In this document: positions 20,692 to 40,513 of the stretch, one piece after another
Position numbering within the stretch: position 1 is the first letter of the stretch
How the letters are laid out: each line of letters starts with the position of its first letter
Source of the DNA: Gymnopus androsaceus JB14
Lineage: Eukaryota; Basidiomycota; Agaricomycetes; Agaricales; Omphalotaceae
Length of the DNA: 64,000 nt
Assembly: GCA_009733575.1 (NCBI GenBank)
Contig: ML769457.1
Coordinates: 126,619 to 190,618 of the forward strand
Reading direction: 5' to 3'
Position numbers and translations under genes: made by a program
Notes under the pieces: generated by a model
What the model was told of the DNA's origin: nothing
The model's database searches: none
What the model saw: the letters and a program-made list of their open reading frames with translations, nothing else

Positions 20692-22606
20692 ATGAGGACT
20701 TTCAAGATACCGAGTCAACGGCGGCAACAAACCCCGCTGTTAACAGTAATAGCAAAGCTGAACTGGCTGCAATGGTCACATTTTCTCGTTGGGTACGTCT
20801 CCGTCTTGCTGCTGGTACCAATCCTTATGTAGACAATGCAGCTTTCTGGCATGGAGTTGCGATGCGATGGATTTTTATTCTGTCTCCTTAAGTCTCAGCA
20901 GTCTTTCAAGCAAGTTTGGGAAAGACACTCAAGATATCGTGTGTTCGATTATTAGACAGTATGCTGTTCGATCACTTAAAATCATCGAATGTGTAGACGA
21001 CGGCTATCACACTGAGCCTCCTTCTGCGAACTGCTGGCGCAATAGTCTTTGGATTCCTCTCTGATCGTTTCGGCCGCAAATGGCCATTGGTCATCAATCT
21101 CCTCCTCGTCACGATCCTCGAGCTCGGAACCAGTTTCGTCAAAACCTATGCTCAATTCCTTGGTGTCCGATCTCTATTTGGAATCGGTATGGGTGGTATA
21201 TGGGGATTAGCGGCGTCAACAGCCCTCGAGAATCTTCCTGTCGAAGCAAGAGGTTTAGCTTCTGGTTTTCTTCAGGAAGGTTACGCTCTAGGATGTATAC
21301 TTGCTGCTTTGGTCAACTTGACATTGGTGTCTGAGAAACAGGCCGAATTGGGCTTGGATGCTTGGAGGGCACTGTTCTGGGTCGCGAGTGGCCTCAGCTT
21401 TCTCACTGCAATATTTACGAGCCTCATTCCCGAGTCTTACGTATTCCAGAAAGCCAAGAGAGAATCTGAAGGCAGCAGCACGAGACAAAAAACACGAATC
21501 TTTGTCGAGGAGACTAAAAAGATGATGAGGTTGCACTGGGGTGTTTTTATCTATGCCTTCTTGTTGATGACTGGTAAGCGCTTCTCTCTATGTATGAGCA
21601 GGACATGTCGTTGATTTCTTGTTCAGGATTTACCTTCATCACTCATGGTTCACAGGTACGTCATCCAATTTTTATGTTTCGACTCAAGAAGTAATGGGAT
21701 TTAAGGACCTTTATCCAACCTTCCTTCAAAAAACCAAAGGATTCAACGAACGCGATTCGACTCTGGCAACTCTAATTGGATTTTGTGTGAGCTTCTGCTA
21801 TGGCCTTTTTCGTCGGTCTTACCCAATACTAGGAGCTATCATTGGAGGCGCATTTTCAGGATGGGTTTCCCAATATATTGGACGACGACTAACACTAATA
21901 TTGTATATGATTCTTACCGGTGCAATGATACCACTGTGGATCCTGCCTACTTCATTTGGCGCGCTTTCAGCTGGAGCATTTTTTCTGCAGTTTGCAGCAC
22001 AGGGATCGGGAGGAGTTGTGAGTGATACTTGCTTGTTATTTTGCCTACATTTTATTCTGATGATATTTGCCATTCCCCAATGGACTTGATATGCTGCTTC
22101 GCAGATTCCTATTCAGCTAGAGGAGGTGTCACCTGCAGCATTCCGAGCAACCTTCCCTGGTATTGCCTATCAACTGGGCAGTATGGTTTCCAGTGCCAGT
22201 GCCCAGATTGAAGCCAGTGAGTGTCATCGGAGCCGCTTCAGCATACTATGTTCATGAGCTGTTATTGCGCTTAGGGGGTGGAGATAATATCCGAATCATT
22301 ACCCTTCAACCGGATGGCACAGTTGAAAACGTCCCGGACTATGGCACGGTTCAGGGCATATTGATGGGCGCCGTGGCTGCTTTCGTTCTGATAGTAACGT
22401 TCCTGGGTCCTGAAAACCACGGGTCTCACTTTGAGAAACATAAAGCGGCATTTGAAATGGGAGGTGGAGGTGGAGAAGATGATGCATATATGGACGACGG
22501 GCGGGATGTCGAGGCCCTTGGAGTCGAGGTTGATCCTGATAAAGGTGTACTGGATATCACTTCATATAAAGAGGAAGAAAGTGAGGAGGAAAGTAAAAAG
22601 GACTGA
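20692..22606 (+). CDS. JEN1: JEN1-type monocarboxylate/proton symporter (MFS, SHS family)
   Basis: This plasma membrane transporter for lactate/pyruvate-type carboxylates belongs to the major facilitator superfamily. Exons join the N-terminus MRTFKIPSQRRQ and NWLQWSHFLVG to FLAWSCDAMDFYSVSLSLSS (TM1). Then come RTAGAIVFGFLSDRFGRKWP (the MFS loop 2-3 motif), GIGMGGIWGLAASTALENLP, LHWGVFIYAFLLMTG, HGSQDLYPTFLQKTK (a JEN1/SHS hallmark), VSQYIGRRLT, IPIQLEEVSPAAFRATFPG and a last membrane segment with AAFVLIVTFLGPENHG. The tail is acidic and ends EEESKKD. Seven or so introns are present. The region around 21780-21830 reads as continuous coding and replaces the usual glycine-rich TM start. The stop is followed at once by a run of T, a likely 3' end feature. 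JEN1 genes are usually glucose-repressed; the sequence here does not show this. Confidence 0.87.
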
Positions 22607-22780
22607 TTTTTTTTTTTTTTTTCAAAACTGTTTCATCGTTCTGACATGTACCCAATAAATTTGAACGTTCTGGCTGAAAGAATAAGTATTATTGAAAGAT
22701 TATGCCGAGTATTAACGAAGCCCAAAAATTATACCAAAGAAGCGAAAATATGGGTATCCAAATTTATGTGGTGTACATAT

Positions 22781-24111
22781 CTAGTTGCCTGAGATTCCGC
22801 GGCTCATGTCTATCATGAGGTCCTTGGACTTGATTCGAGATGCGAAGAAAGGGCTAATGTGAATGCCACCCATAGCTCCCACCCAGCCCATGCCACTTTT
22901 CTGTAAACCGAGCGAGTGTGTGAGTGGAATAAATAAGGGATCAAGTTCCCAAAACGTACCCTTCCATTCGAGACCATGATCATCTCCATGCTGCCCTTAT
23001 ACTTTTTCCCGGTTTTGGAGACATCGCTTCCTTGGAGGTACAGCTGGATGTTCTTGGTCACAATCGGAGCGTGCCCCATCTGCACCTTCGCGGCTGACTT
23101 TTGTTCATTCCACTCGATCAAATCTCCCAGAGCAAAGATATTCGGGTGGGAGGGGACTTGTAAAGTGGGAAGAACCTTCACTGTTCCTACAGGTGTGAGG
23201 AAGTTGGACGGAAGATAAGCGGTATTGGGTTTGCCTCCCCATGTGGGAATCTAGAAGGATTTAAGAGTACCGTTACGGTGGAAGTATGTATCACTCACTA
23301 TGAGGTCGGGCTTGAGCGATTTCCCTTTGACAGTTGTTATTTCAACCGGACCAGAACTTTTTACTGGGAGATCTTCGACAGAATCATCTAAAATTAGTTT
23401 GACACCACGGTCCTGAAGCTGGCGTTGAAGACCAACTCGCAGTTTCGAGGAATATGTGTCATTGAGCAACTTTGAGCCACGGTTTATGATTGTAATGGAT
23501 TTATCCTGAAATGAACATGAGCGACTGGAATAGCTGCGCCAGAGATGGACTTACTGGCCATATATCCTTGATCTCTCCAGCAAGCTCTGTCAGACAACAC
23601 GTTAGAATGAATGAGTGCGATGGACAAGAGACATACCAATCCCAACACTTCCTCCACCTATTAAAAGAACTTCGTTCGCTTTAGCAAGCTCTGCCCTTCG
23701 AGCTGCAATATGATCATTTATGCTAGCAGCATCATCAGGGAAAGCTGTCGGGCCATCCCACTTGGAGCCCGTCGCTAGGACTAGAACGTCGTAGTCGATA
23801 ACGCGTCCATCACCAAGTGTGAGAGTTCCCGACTTGTCTCCTGCATTGACTTGAGTAACAGAAGCCTCGATGAAGGTACCGTTTCCGTTGATGAAGAGTT
23901 TGTCGTATGGTACAAGAATTCTTTCCTCGAGCTTTCCTTGGTCGGATACAAGCATACGAAGTGAAGCAGGAAGAATTATGCGGTATGGAAGCTTGTTGAT
24001 GAGTACAAGGTCGTATTTTTTAGGGTCGAGGTCTTGGGATAAAGACCGAGCGACAACGACGCCACCATTTCCGCCGCCCACGATGCATATGACTGTTTTT
24101 TTGGAAGACAT
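22781..24111 (-). CDS. AIF2/FSP1-like FAD/NAD(P)H oxidoreductase
   Basis: This pyridine nucleotide-disulphide oxidoreductase fold protein starts MSSKKTVICIVGGGNGGVVV, an N-terminal FAD-binding Rossmann fingerprint with no targeting sequence before it. The second nucleotide fold reads VLLIGGGSVGIELAGEI across a splice junction. Other family signs are DYDVLVLATGSKWDGP, VPSHPNIFALGDLIEW (FAD site near the C-terminus) and the closing MGWVGAMGGIHISPFFA. Total length is about 375 residues in six exons, the size of AMID/AIF2/FSP1 proteins. These reduce quinones with NAD(P)H; the real acceptor here is unknown. The stop TAG is at 22781-22783. It is convergent with JEN1, with 174 bases between stops. 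Confidence 0.87.
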
Positions 24112-24466
24112 TTGAGGAGAAGAAAGACTGGCCGTTTTACCGATTCAGCGCAAAGTTTTATGTAAGTAGTGGCCAAGGTCCGACTCGGATACGCGTGTAA
24201 TGCTTGGAAATATCGATGATTAAGGGTATATGACGGCTTGCTAAGAGATGCATTTGCTGACGAAGGCCTAAATTACACATACGGCACAAAAGGAGAGGCA
24301 AAGCGAGAAATATTGACCCTGAGAAGGATCACTGGACTTATCTCCGATAGCCTAAGCTATTGACCTTTGAGCGTGTTCTCTTTCTTTAATTATATGTATG
24401 TATGGGATGCTTAGACTATCTTAATTCAGAAGTTCTGAATCAGCACCTTAAGACTCAAGAAAACCA

Positions 24467-26065
24467 CTACAATGAAGAGGTACCGGTATACTCTTCCGCA
24501 TTCTGAGTCGCTACCCTCCAACTTCCAAGAGTTCTATCTGTACCATGAGATATCCCTGCAGTATCGCGGTTACTCTGTGGAAGCCTTGAACTGGTTATCA
24601 CAGTTTGACTGGCTGCCTTTCGCATGTTGAGTATCATTCGCGTGGTGAGGATACCAACCGCAGCATGGAAAGGCCTACAAGATATGACGAGTTCAATAAA
24701 CTCGAGGAAGAGGAAGAGGGAGCTCACCCATAGCTGAACCACGGTATATGAGTCACACCCTACACCGATCTCATTAGAATGGTAATCAGAACCTCGATGA
24801 AATTTATAACCGTACCACCACCATTAAGTTACTCAAAACCAAGATACAAGCAACTCTGAAAAAACTTAGCAAGCTTACCGCATAACGGAGGTTGTGGTAC
24901 ACTCACCCAAAGAAATAGAACAGGTTATCTCGCAACAGTAAAGAATACAATGAAAGCTGCTTTCCCTTTCTCAATCTTGATGTCGTCGACCTTGCAGTTT
25001 TGAACAATGCAAAGCCAAACAGAACACCTTCGTAGGCGGTAGCTGCAACGCACGAGAGAAATTAGTCTCGTAGTTAAGCTAGTGAATTGCATAAAACGAA
25101 CCGGGAACCCACTGGGCCCATTCTATCCCTGTATGAATGTCAGGGCAGCCGGGAAGTGGAAGGCGTATAGCATTTGCAATGACTGCCCGTCTGCGTTCAG
25201 CGTTATGCACCAAGACCCACAAGAAACCTGCGATAGAGCCCAGAAACAGTATGAAGTTGAATATGGCAACCTAGCGGTAGCATAAAGGAAAGGAAGTGAA
25301 GAAGGACTACGAAATCACGCACCCTCCGAGAGCATTTATAAAGTGCATAAACCCTCAATTGCATGACAATTTCGATAGACCACAAACTGAGCGCTCCCAC
25401 AACTCGAATGATGGAATCCATTGCTACGCAGCTGAAGAATTATCATCAAAAGTCCAGACGTAAGGTTGTGTTACTCAAACAATGTGGTATAGACAATTAC
25501 TTACACATTGTCCGAAGTGACTCCTGGAATCGTGAAAGTATGGATTTGAATGACGTCGAATAGCAAGAGAAGGAGAGTGTAGTATCGGATCTAGCATAGC
25601 GACCAGTCAGATAAGCACTCGGGGATTCACGACGTTGATTTATACGTACCCAAAGAAACATGAATTTGGGAAAATTGAACTTCTGCGGCTAAAAGCAACG
25701 TATTATCAATACTGCATGTCCGTCTATTGCAACCCTTGAGCCTGTACCCATATATATTCGATCTAAAAATGAAATTCATCAAAGTTCGAGGTTCATCTAT
25801 GCATACCATCGCAGTACTCACCTCGTCCTGAAGTGTTACAACTGCATGCATAAATCGCACCAATTTAGTCAACTGAAGTAAGAGCCACAAGGTTTACTGA
25901 CAATAATCGTGTAACCCCCATGTAAATGCGACCACTAATGAAAGATGTTAAATAAGTCGTTAGAGTCAAGCTTGAAGGAAAAGGCGACTTACAGCATACA
26001 TAAAGCGGCACCAAATTGCCGATATAAAGGTTCAAAAATTGTGTTTCCTCTGCTGAGGTTGACAT
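24467..26065 (-). CDS. DUF6533-type integral membrane protein
   Basis: This many-exon gene encodes a membrane protein of the large basidiomycete DUF6533 family. Visible blocks are the start MSTSAEETQFLNLYIGNLV, a FPKFMFLWV-like segment near 25650, SIIRVVGALSLWSIEIVMQL with RVYALYKCSRRV, a membrane helix VGVLFGFALFKTA, RDNLFYFFG, and the closing FHAAVGILTTRMILNMRKAA before a hydrophilic tail ending EEYTGTSSL. The segments VYALY and LTTRMILNMR match the recurrent family pattern. Seven membrane passes are expected. Function is unknown; a receptor-like role is sometimes guessed but nothing here proves it. About eight introns make exact borders uncertain. Confidence 0.72.
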
Positions 26066-28152
26066 GTTAGCGATACTATACTTTGAAGCAAAGGGGCACT
26101 GGCTTTTTATACGCCTCGCAGTATATGCAACTCCGTATTGAATACGGCAGTTGAGATGATCATCTTGTTCGATCTAAGATTATTATCGTCCTGTTACTTA
26201 GTACAGCTATTCAAAAAACCTTGGCCGCTTCAAAAAAATCTTTTAACACAGCTGCCTATTCAGTTCGATTCAGTCGCCCACAAGCTCCACCAGAATTGAA
26301 TTCCTTTCTTGCGTCACTCGAGCGAAATTTTGATGTGGCCTAGGTTTTTTTGAACAGCTGTAAGTATACCTTGGCTGGAATTCGAGATGTGTTCAAAGGT
26401 ATCTCTGAACGAACAACTGAGATCCGTCCGAAGCATGCGCATCCTTGGGTGCGTAATAGTCGAGTCGTTCACGCTGTAAATGTCCGTTTGTGATGCATCG
26501 AAGATAGTCGAAAAAGATAGTCGAAAAAAAATGCAGAGCAGCCACAATTCCATTAATTTTACTTGGCAGTTTCTGAACGAGCTAAGAACCGCATTGCCGA
26601 ACAGGATTAGCATGTATCCAATCAACTATGTACTCTGCTATGACTGTTGGTTAGCAGGACCCCAATTTCCGATTGCACCGTCTAGAGAGCCACTTAAGGC
26701 GTTTGAAACCCGAACCAATTGAGGACTGCAAAGTTACTTTAAAGCGGAAGGCTTCAATGTGTATTGAGGATAAACCTCCTCTTGACGATATTCGTAGGCC
26801 TCAAGAGTCGCCCCATCTATAATTATTAATTTATTTACCATGACGGTTGAGTATATCGAGTGCTGGAGAGAGCCCCGATCAAGGGACTGAATAGAACAGC
26901 AAATTTTCTCAATCGTCCTTTTGAAAACGGAGTCTTCACGCTAGGGACCACTTGTGGCGCACCGTGAATAAACCAGTAACCACTTAGTACTCTCACAATG
27001 CCCATGCGGAGCTTGGTACAGCGAAAGGGGATTGATGAACATATTATGACGAACTTGTTTTTGTATAGGTAGATAGATAGATTGTGCACACGTTGCTACC
27101 GTTGCCGGAAGATCAAGCAGGTAAAGCACAGAGTCATGGAAGGTGACAGTGATATGTAGCCCCACATAACCCCGCAAGTCGGTCAGCGGGGGCGTGAAGT
27201 CGGAGGGCTAATATCGTCCCAAATACCAAGTTACCGGACTTAAATTTGGGGTGGGAAGACCCAAATGGGAGACGACAGAATGAGGCCGTGACGAAGAACC
27301 GAAAAACAATGCACCAGTGCTGCCTGGGACTTCCAGTTATGAAAGATACTGCGCGCGCCGCGGGTACAGTCTGAAAATAAATGATCAATTATTTGAAGCA
27401 GACAGGTCTTGAAACATTATTCCGTCAACGAAGCGAGAAAGGTGATGATGCCGTGCAACAAGAAAAAAAACCAAAGTGCGCTAGATTACAGATTGAGATG
27501 GAATGCTGTCTTACTTGTTGACTTCTAATGAATGGTACGCCGGTAAAGCGCTTGGAGGAAGGACAGGCAGTCACAGACGACGAACGACCGCGGAAAAAAC
27601 GAGTGGAATCAACCAGAGTTAAGCAAATTACGACGAAATTAAACCTAAGTAACTAATAACAATTAGAGAATCCGATGGACAGATTTTGCAGGGGATGAGA
27701 GGTAGGGTTGACCTGAGCCACTGAACCAGATAACGCAATAGGGTATATAGCGAATGGTCGTAGTGGAGTGGAGGAGAGATGGGACGGAGAAGAGGAACGC
27801 TGACTCGGAGAGACCGTGAATGATAGGACGGAGTGAAGAATCTGAAAGAAGGAAAAAGGTAAGAAGACGCAACCACTGCGTACCAGAGTGAAAAAAAAAG
27901 CACAACAAGGAGATAGAAAAAAACAGTAGGAAGTAAAGGATGAAGCATGTGTGTAAAAAAACTGGGTACTTTGTACAGATAGATGCAGATGGATTGTAAA
28001 TGTGCAACAGAAACGAAATTCCATGCAGGTGGGCGTATACTCATCAACGAGACCAAGAAAAAAAAAAGTAATCAAGAAGTAGGGCTGTGAATTCATCTCA
28101 GTGCTGAAAAATGCATGCGACCAATAATTTGATGCGTACCGCTGAACCAATG
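26066..28152. other. Long intergenic stretch, no gene recognised
   Basis: About 2.1 kb without a recognisable gene. The right half (27620-28150) is T-rich on the minus strand with runs of seven to nine T. It gives long hydrophobic-looking frames on that strand but these have no family resemblance. It probably includes the 3' untranslated region of the YANK kinase gene and its terminator. Confidence 0.45.
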
Positions 28153-29973
<1,821 letters not shown>

Positions 29974-30227
29974 ATTAATCGTTACGAGTCGTACAAAGAG
30001 AGAAAAGTACGGAGAGAAAGGGATTAATCTAAAGCGTCGTAGACAGATTGAGAGCCTTTGACGGTGACCAGAACCGGCGGCAGTAAGTACCCAAAGTCGA
30101 TGGAGCGGGAGGAGAAGCAAACAAGCAGGAGCTTCGATCGCTTACAAAAGGACCTGTGAGAAAATGATTTTGATTGGCCGCTTCTGGATTTTGACGCCCA
30201 TTTTTCTGATCCATCCATCTATCTATC

Positions 30228-30950
30228 ATGGCACCTCTTCCTGATTTTCTGCGTCCTCTTGTTCTGTCTGGACCTTCAGGTGTTGGAAAAAGCACACTTC
30301 TCCAGCGACTTTTTGCAGAGTTTCCGGATAAGTTTGGCTTCAGCGTTTCCCGTAAGGAGCTACAGCTTCTGCTCCCGCTTCCGGCTAATAGATCTCAAGT
30401 ATAGACACCACCCGAGCTCCAAGGCCTGGGGAAGAGGACGGGAAACAGTATTTTTTTGTTACCAGAGAAAAGTTTTTGGAGCTCAGAAAGGAGGGAGCAT
30501 TTATCGAGACGGCAGAGTTTTCGGGCAACTTTTACGGGACTAGCTTCCAAACTGTGAGAGAAGTACAGGATAAGGGACGGCGATGCATCCTTGATATTGA
30601 AGCGCAGGTAAGTACTAGTATGCTGGAAATCGATCTTTTCCGTCGACCTTGTGTCTACGCAGGGCGTGCGTCAAATCAAAGCCACCAATCTCAACCCTAT
30701 CTACTGCTTCATTTCTCCTCCCAACCTTGCCGCTCTCAGAGACAGGCTCCAGGCGCGGGGCACTGAAACAGAGGCTTCTGTTACAAAACGACTCGCTACT
30801 GCGTTGAAGGAAGTCGAGTATGCGAAGGAGCCGGGGGTTCACAATTTGGTTATTGTCAATGACGATCTCAACCGCGCTTACCAGTTGTTCAAACAAGTTG
30901 CGCTTGGAGAGGAAGTTTCTGGTGACAAGTTACCCCCTTTGGATGATTAG
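30228..30950 (+). CDS. GUK1: Guanylate kinase
   Basis: Phosphorylates GMP/dGMP to GDP/dGDP with ATP in the cytosol. Exons join to about 195 residues, the usual length. The P-loop [17 protein letters not shown] lies near residue 15, then [19 protein letters not shown] (GMP-binding Arg and Tyr region), [15 protein letters not shown], and [15 protein letters not shown]. The lid follows in [19 protein letters not shown]. The intron after GFSVS joins C to AC to give the conserved HTTR. The ATG at 30228 gives [18 protein letters not shown]. The gene is divergent from the YANK kinase and 151 bases upstream of the ABC transporter start on the same strand. Confidence 0.95.
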
Positions 30951-31101
30951 GGTATCCAAAAGACATTACCCTTTGGACGGTTAAAATGTATTATATTTAT
31001 AAAACAATCGGGGACCAGTGGCCGAACTCCGAATAAACTTTTTGTCTGAGTACTTAAGACGCGCGTTCAAAATCCTCTTCTCAACCACGACGACGTAAGT
31101 T

Positions 31102-37007
<5,906 letters not shown>

Positions 37008-38094
37008 CAGGGTTCAAGCTCAAGCACAGACTGTAGTTAAAGTAAAATTATACATAAATACTGGACGCATAGATTTGAAAACATTAGTAGACAACAGACG
37101 TTGACATGATATGCGATGGAAAGTTTGAGCACTAAGGCAGGCTTATCGGAGGATAAGATAGGCGCCCGGGCGTTGGGAGTTCGCACCCTGCGTCTATTAG
37201 ACGCTCTCCACTTGTTCTCAAACTCCCAACACATACGTCTTGCGCGTACAACGCGTTTTCAAGCTCTCCCGCCCTCCCACCCTGTTTTCAGTGGCCTGTA
37301 CCCCTGTACGGTCAACTCAGGCCTTTGATCCCGCTTCTCGTGTGTGTTCATTTTATACCCACCCGCGCGGGCCAAGCCCAGCCAAAAACCCTTAAGCCAT
37401 TCTTTGTCTAATATATATATGCGAGACTCAGATCTGAGTCTCAACCTTTCTCTCCTCAGCGTAGCCTATCTTATCTAACGTGCTTGAGCGCTTAACTAAA
37501 TGCTCTTCCAACTCCCATGCAACATATTGAAGTTTTCCGAGCCTTGACGTAGATACTAGACAGTAGTCGATAACGGTGATGGAAAAAGCAAAGAACAAAA
37601 GCTCGAAGATTTAGAGGCCGGTAGTTGGCTAACACTTTTACACTCGTCCAAACAGCCAAGCCACTCACTGTCTCTCCATGACCTTTCTATAACTCAAGGA
37701 TGACACGACTGGCCCGTGCTTCTGCTAGTACCATTATACCAGACTTGTTCCTCCGTAGTGCGGCGTAATCCATTACCTTCCCTTTCGTGTCTGTGTCCAG
37801 CATCCATCTCCATCTTTGAATCTGAACCTTTGTCGTTGACTCAAGCTTCAAGGCTCCCAATTGGCTCCCAGGTACCCCGACGAATCCGACCTTTCATTTT
37901 GGAATTAAAACTCGATAATGACCCTTGGGGCAATGGCGGGAAGCGAACGAATTCAAATGCAGCAATGAAGTAGTAAGACGACTCGGAGAGAGGGGAATCT
38001 GGTCTACCAAGAGTGAATCAGACGACCAAAGGAGAGGTCGGTCCTTGCTTGCTTGGGAATGGAGAGTGATGTGAATATGTGCACAGAACATATC
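37008..38094. other. Intergenic, no gene recognised
   Basis: Only short frames without similarity. The stretch includes a TA-repeat beside a 20-base perfect palindrome listed separately. Confidence 0.5.
37423..37442. repeat. 20-base perfect palindrome next to a TA run
   Basis: The sequence gagactcagatctgagtctc equals its own reverse complement and directly follows atatatatat. It could be a dimeric factor site or a chance palindrome. Confidence 0.7.
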
Positions 38095-38177
38095 GGGCAT
38101 ATGGTGTAGGGGTTATCACATTCGCTTTGCATTTGTATGTTTGCGAAAGGTCTCCGGTTCAAATCCGGATTTGTCCA
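38095..38177 (+). tRNA. tRNA-Ala (TGC) with 10-base intron
   Basis: Read as a cloverleaf: acceptor GGGCATA pairs with TTTGTCC with one mismatch at position 6-67, D-arm stem GTG/CAC, anticodon stem TTCGC/GCGAA, T-arm TCCGG/CCGGA with loop TTCAAAT, discriminator A. The anticodon loop is TT-TGC-A, then a 10-base insert tttgtatgtt at the canonical intron site after position 37, then T. Removing it gives a 73-base tRNA. The 5' part closely resembles fungal tRNA-Ala as I recall it. Confidence 0.85.
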
Positions 38178-38198
38178 CTGTAAAATTTATGTGTTGCG

Positions 38199-38203
38199 TT
38201 TTT
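38199..38203 (+). terminator. Pol III T-run after tRNA-Ala
   Basis: Five T, 22 bases after the tRNA end, fit an RNA polymerase III stop. Confidence 0.5.
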
Positions 38204-38604
38204 ACTCTACTCTAGTAGAAGATTCGATTTGGCCAGGTTTCGGCCAGGTTTCGCAGAAGAAGAGCTTGAGAAGGAGCAGGAGCAAAGGCATGAGTATAAT
38301 ACATAGTATACTCCCCATCATCCCTTCTTCATCCCCACGTAAAGAAACGTCGTTAAGTAAGTAATTTGGAAAATATATTATAAAAGCAAATTGGGCGCTT
38401 ATGCCAAATTATACCATCTTCATGCAGTCTAGTCGCATTCTCGCAGTCAGTCCCTTAGGCTTCTGCAGATCCAAACAACCCGCTCATCTCGCCATCAAGC
38501 GCGGCCCATCTCTCTGACGACGGCATCAATTGCTCTTTCCAAGATCTGACTGGCACTATGCGTCATGGAGACTCCAGAGGACACACGCCTTTGCGAGCAT
38601 ATTT
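38204..38604. other. Intergenic, nothing recognised
   Basis: No gene seen between the tRNA and the miniature transposon. Confidence 0.45.
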
Positions 38605-39138
38605 CTCGATACCAGTGTTGTCATTAACCCTTAACCCTTAGCTTAAGTTAAGCCTTAGTATCAAAAGAAATCCTTAATTAACCCTTAATTAAGGATGTGA
38701 CCATGTGACATGAGCAATTAAATCAGGTGCTGTATGGTGCAAAGAGTTGAAAAATTGGACAATGAAGGATCAAGAGGCTGATTTTATGGACACTGATAAT
38801 GTTGGCCCAGAAGTACCTTCCAGAAAGGATAAGTTGGTTGTTGATAAAGCTTGAAGACCCATTGGGCACCAAAATCACGAAGCCTTTTGAGGAATTTGTA
38901 ATGACAAGGACAAAAAAGTAGGTCAGTGAGGAGGTACTAAGGATGGAACTCATTGCAGCAGATTAAGCTTGAAGGTTATGGGGATGACTATGCTTAATTG
39001 TAGCTGTACTTATTGCTCAAGTTTTTTTTCTACTTAAGCCTTAATATTCATGTTAAGGCTAAGCCCTTATTAAGTATTTAAGCCTTAGCTTCAAATTTTG
39101 GGCTTAATAACCCCTTAAGTGACAACACTGCTCGATAC
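38605..39138. mobile_element. hAT-like non-autonomous element (MITE) with 8-bp target duplication
   Basis: The element spans 38613-39130 (518 bases). Its ends are inverted: cagtgttgtca at the left and tgacaacactg at the right, an 11-base perfect terminal repeat. They are followed inward by AT-rich subterminal copies of ttaagccttag-like motifs in both orientations. It is flanked by ctcgatac at 38605-38612 and again at 39131-39138, an exact 8-base direct repeat. Terminal repeats beginning CAG and 8-base duplications are the hAT superfamily pattern. No transposase is encoded; the longest frame has no similarity I recognise. It would need a transposase from elsewhere in the genome. Confidence 0.9.
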
Positions 39139-39677
39139 ACATGCATATCGGCACGGAACTGGACGCAACGTAGAAAGACAATGCCTATGACTAGATTCAT
39201 CATGATTCGACCCATTGGCAGACTCTACGATGAAATTGGGTAAAACTGTCTTTGCTATCTCCCCTCCCTCGTTCATTAACAACTACATTGACAAATCTCG
39301 ATATCCCAATAGTCAAAGGCATGTACATTTCGGCCAAAAACAAAAAGGTATCCACTTTTGTCTTTTAGGGACAGTGGTGTTGGCGACCATGGCATTCAAG
39401 GTATTCAAGAATTTGTAAAGAGTAACGGTACATGTACCGTTATTCTTTGAAGGCTCTCCCCGACTGCCATCTCAAAAGTGTGATATTTTTCATCTATGCG
39501 CATACAGTGGTCACCAGAACGACCTGTTTGCATCACGCGAAAATGGATATGATATTGTTATTCACAGAAGTATAATAGATCCTTCCATCCAGCGTTTATT
39601 TTATCTATTCCTTCATTCTCAAACGCCTCGTTTGAAACAATAACCTTCTCAACCCTCAGCAGTTATATTTCACTACA
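39139..39677. other. Intergenic, nothing recognised
   Basis: Upstream region of the secreted-protein pseudogene. No clear gene or promoter motif. Confidence 0.45.
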
Positions 39678-40513
39678 ATGTTGTGGCAAACCTTGTCCGC
39701 ATTAGTTGTCCTCTGCGTTCTAGCTAGATCCAGTACGACCCGGTCTCCCACTGTACGACCTCGCACTATAACGCCTGTCGTTTCTGGCGCTCCTCAGGTC
39801 GTGGCTAATGTTGAGGACCCTACACTGAACCGAGATTCATGCACCTCTACAATGGTTGGCTCTCGCGAGCTTTGGACTGGCCGTGATTCGTAAAGCTCGC
39901 AATTTTTCTATAGCAGCACTGCATCATGGACCAATTTCAACAGCGATGGGACACCAGATGTTCTCGACGGCAATTTGACCTGCTATGGTACAAATGATGG
40001 TCCGTATTTTCCACCTACTGCAGAAGAGTGTGAAGGTGTTGCAGGAGCCTGCGATGACTCGACGAGGTTTGCAATTTGGCCAAATTCACCTCCATTGCCA
40101 GTAGAAGGAGGTGACGGAACTGTATCCCTGTATATCTTTCCACGTACGAGGCAAGTCAAGCAGAAGATACGCTTCCCCCGGTGACTCTCCGCTGGTGCGC
40201 CTGCGTATGGTAATTATGGATGGGCTGTCAGCGATGATATAGCCTATCTATACGCCCTGTTAAACGACTCTGGGATCGCACTTGCTCGAGTCAGCACTGC
40301 CAGCATCGAGGACATTTCCGAGTACACCAGAACACTGATACATGGGACCAGGAACAACCTAGTGTCACGGACAGCACCCAAGCCATACCTAACGTGGGTA
40401 CAGGAGAACAAGGAACTTTCTATTACAGCAGTTACTCTGCTTCTTTGGTTCTCCGGATTTTGGTGACAATTTTGTATTTCAAATCACTACTGCTCCCAGT
40501 CCAGAGGGTCCAT

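Noticed and set aside
39215..39418. Short plus-strand open frame before the secreted-protein pseudogene
   Set aside because: It starts at TTG, has no recognisable domain and no supporting splice or promoter signal.
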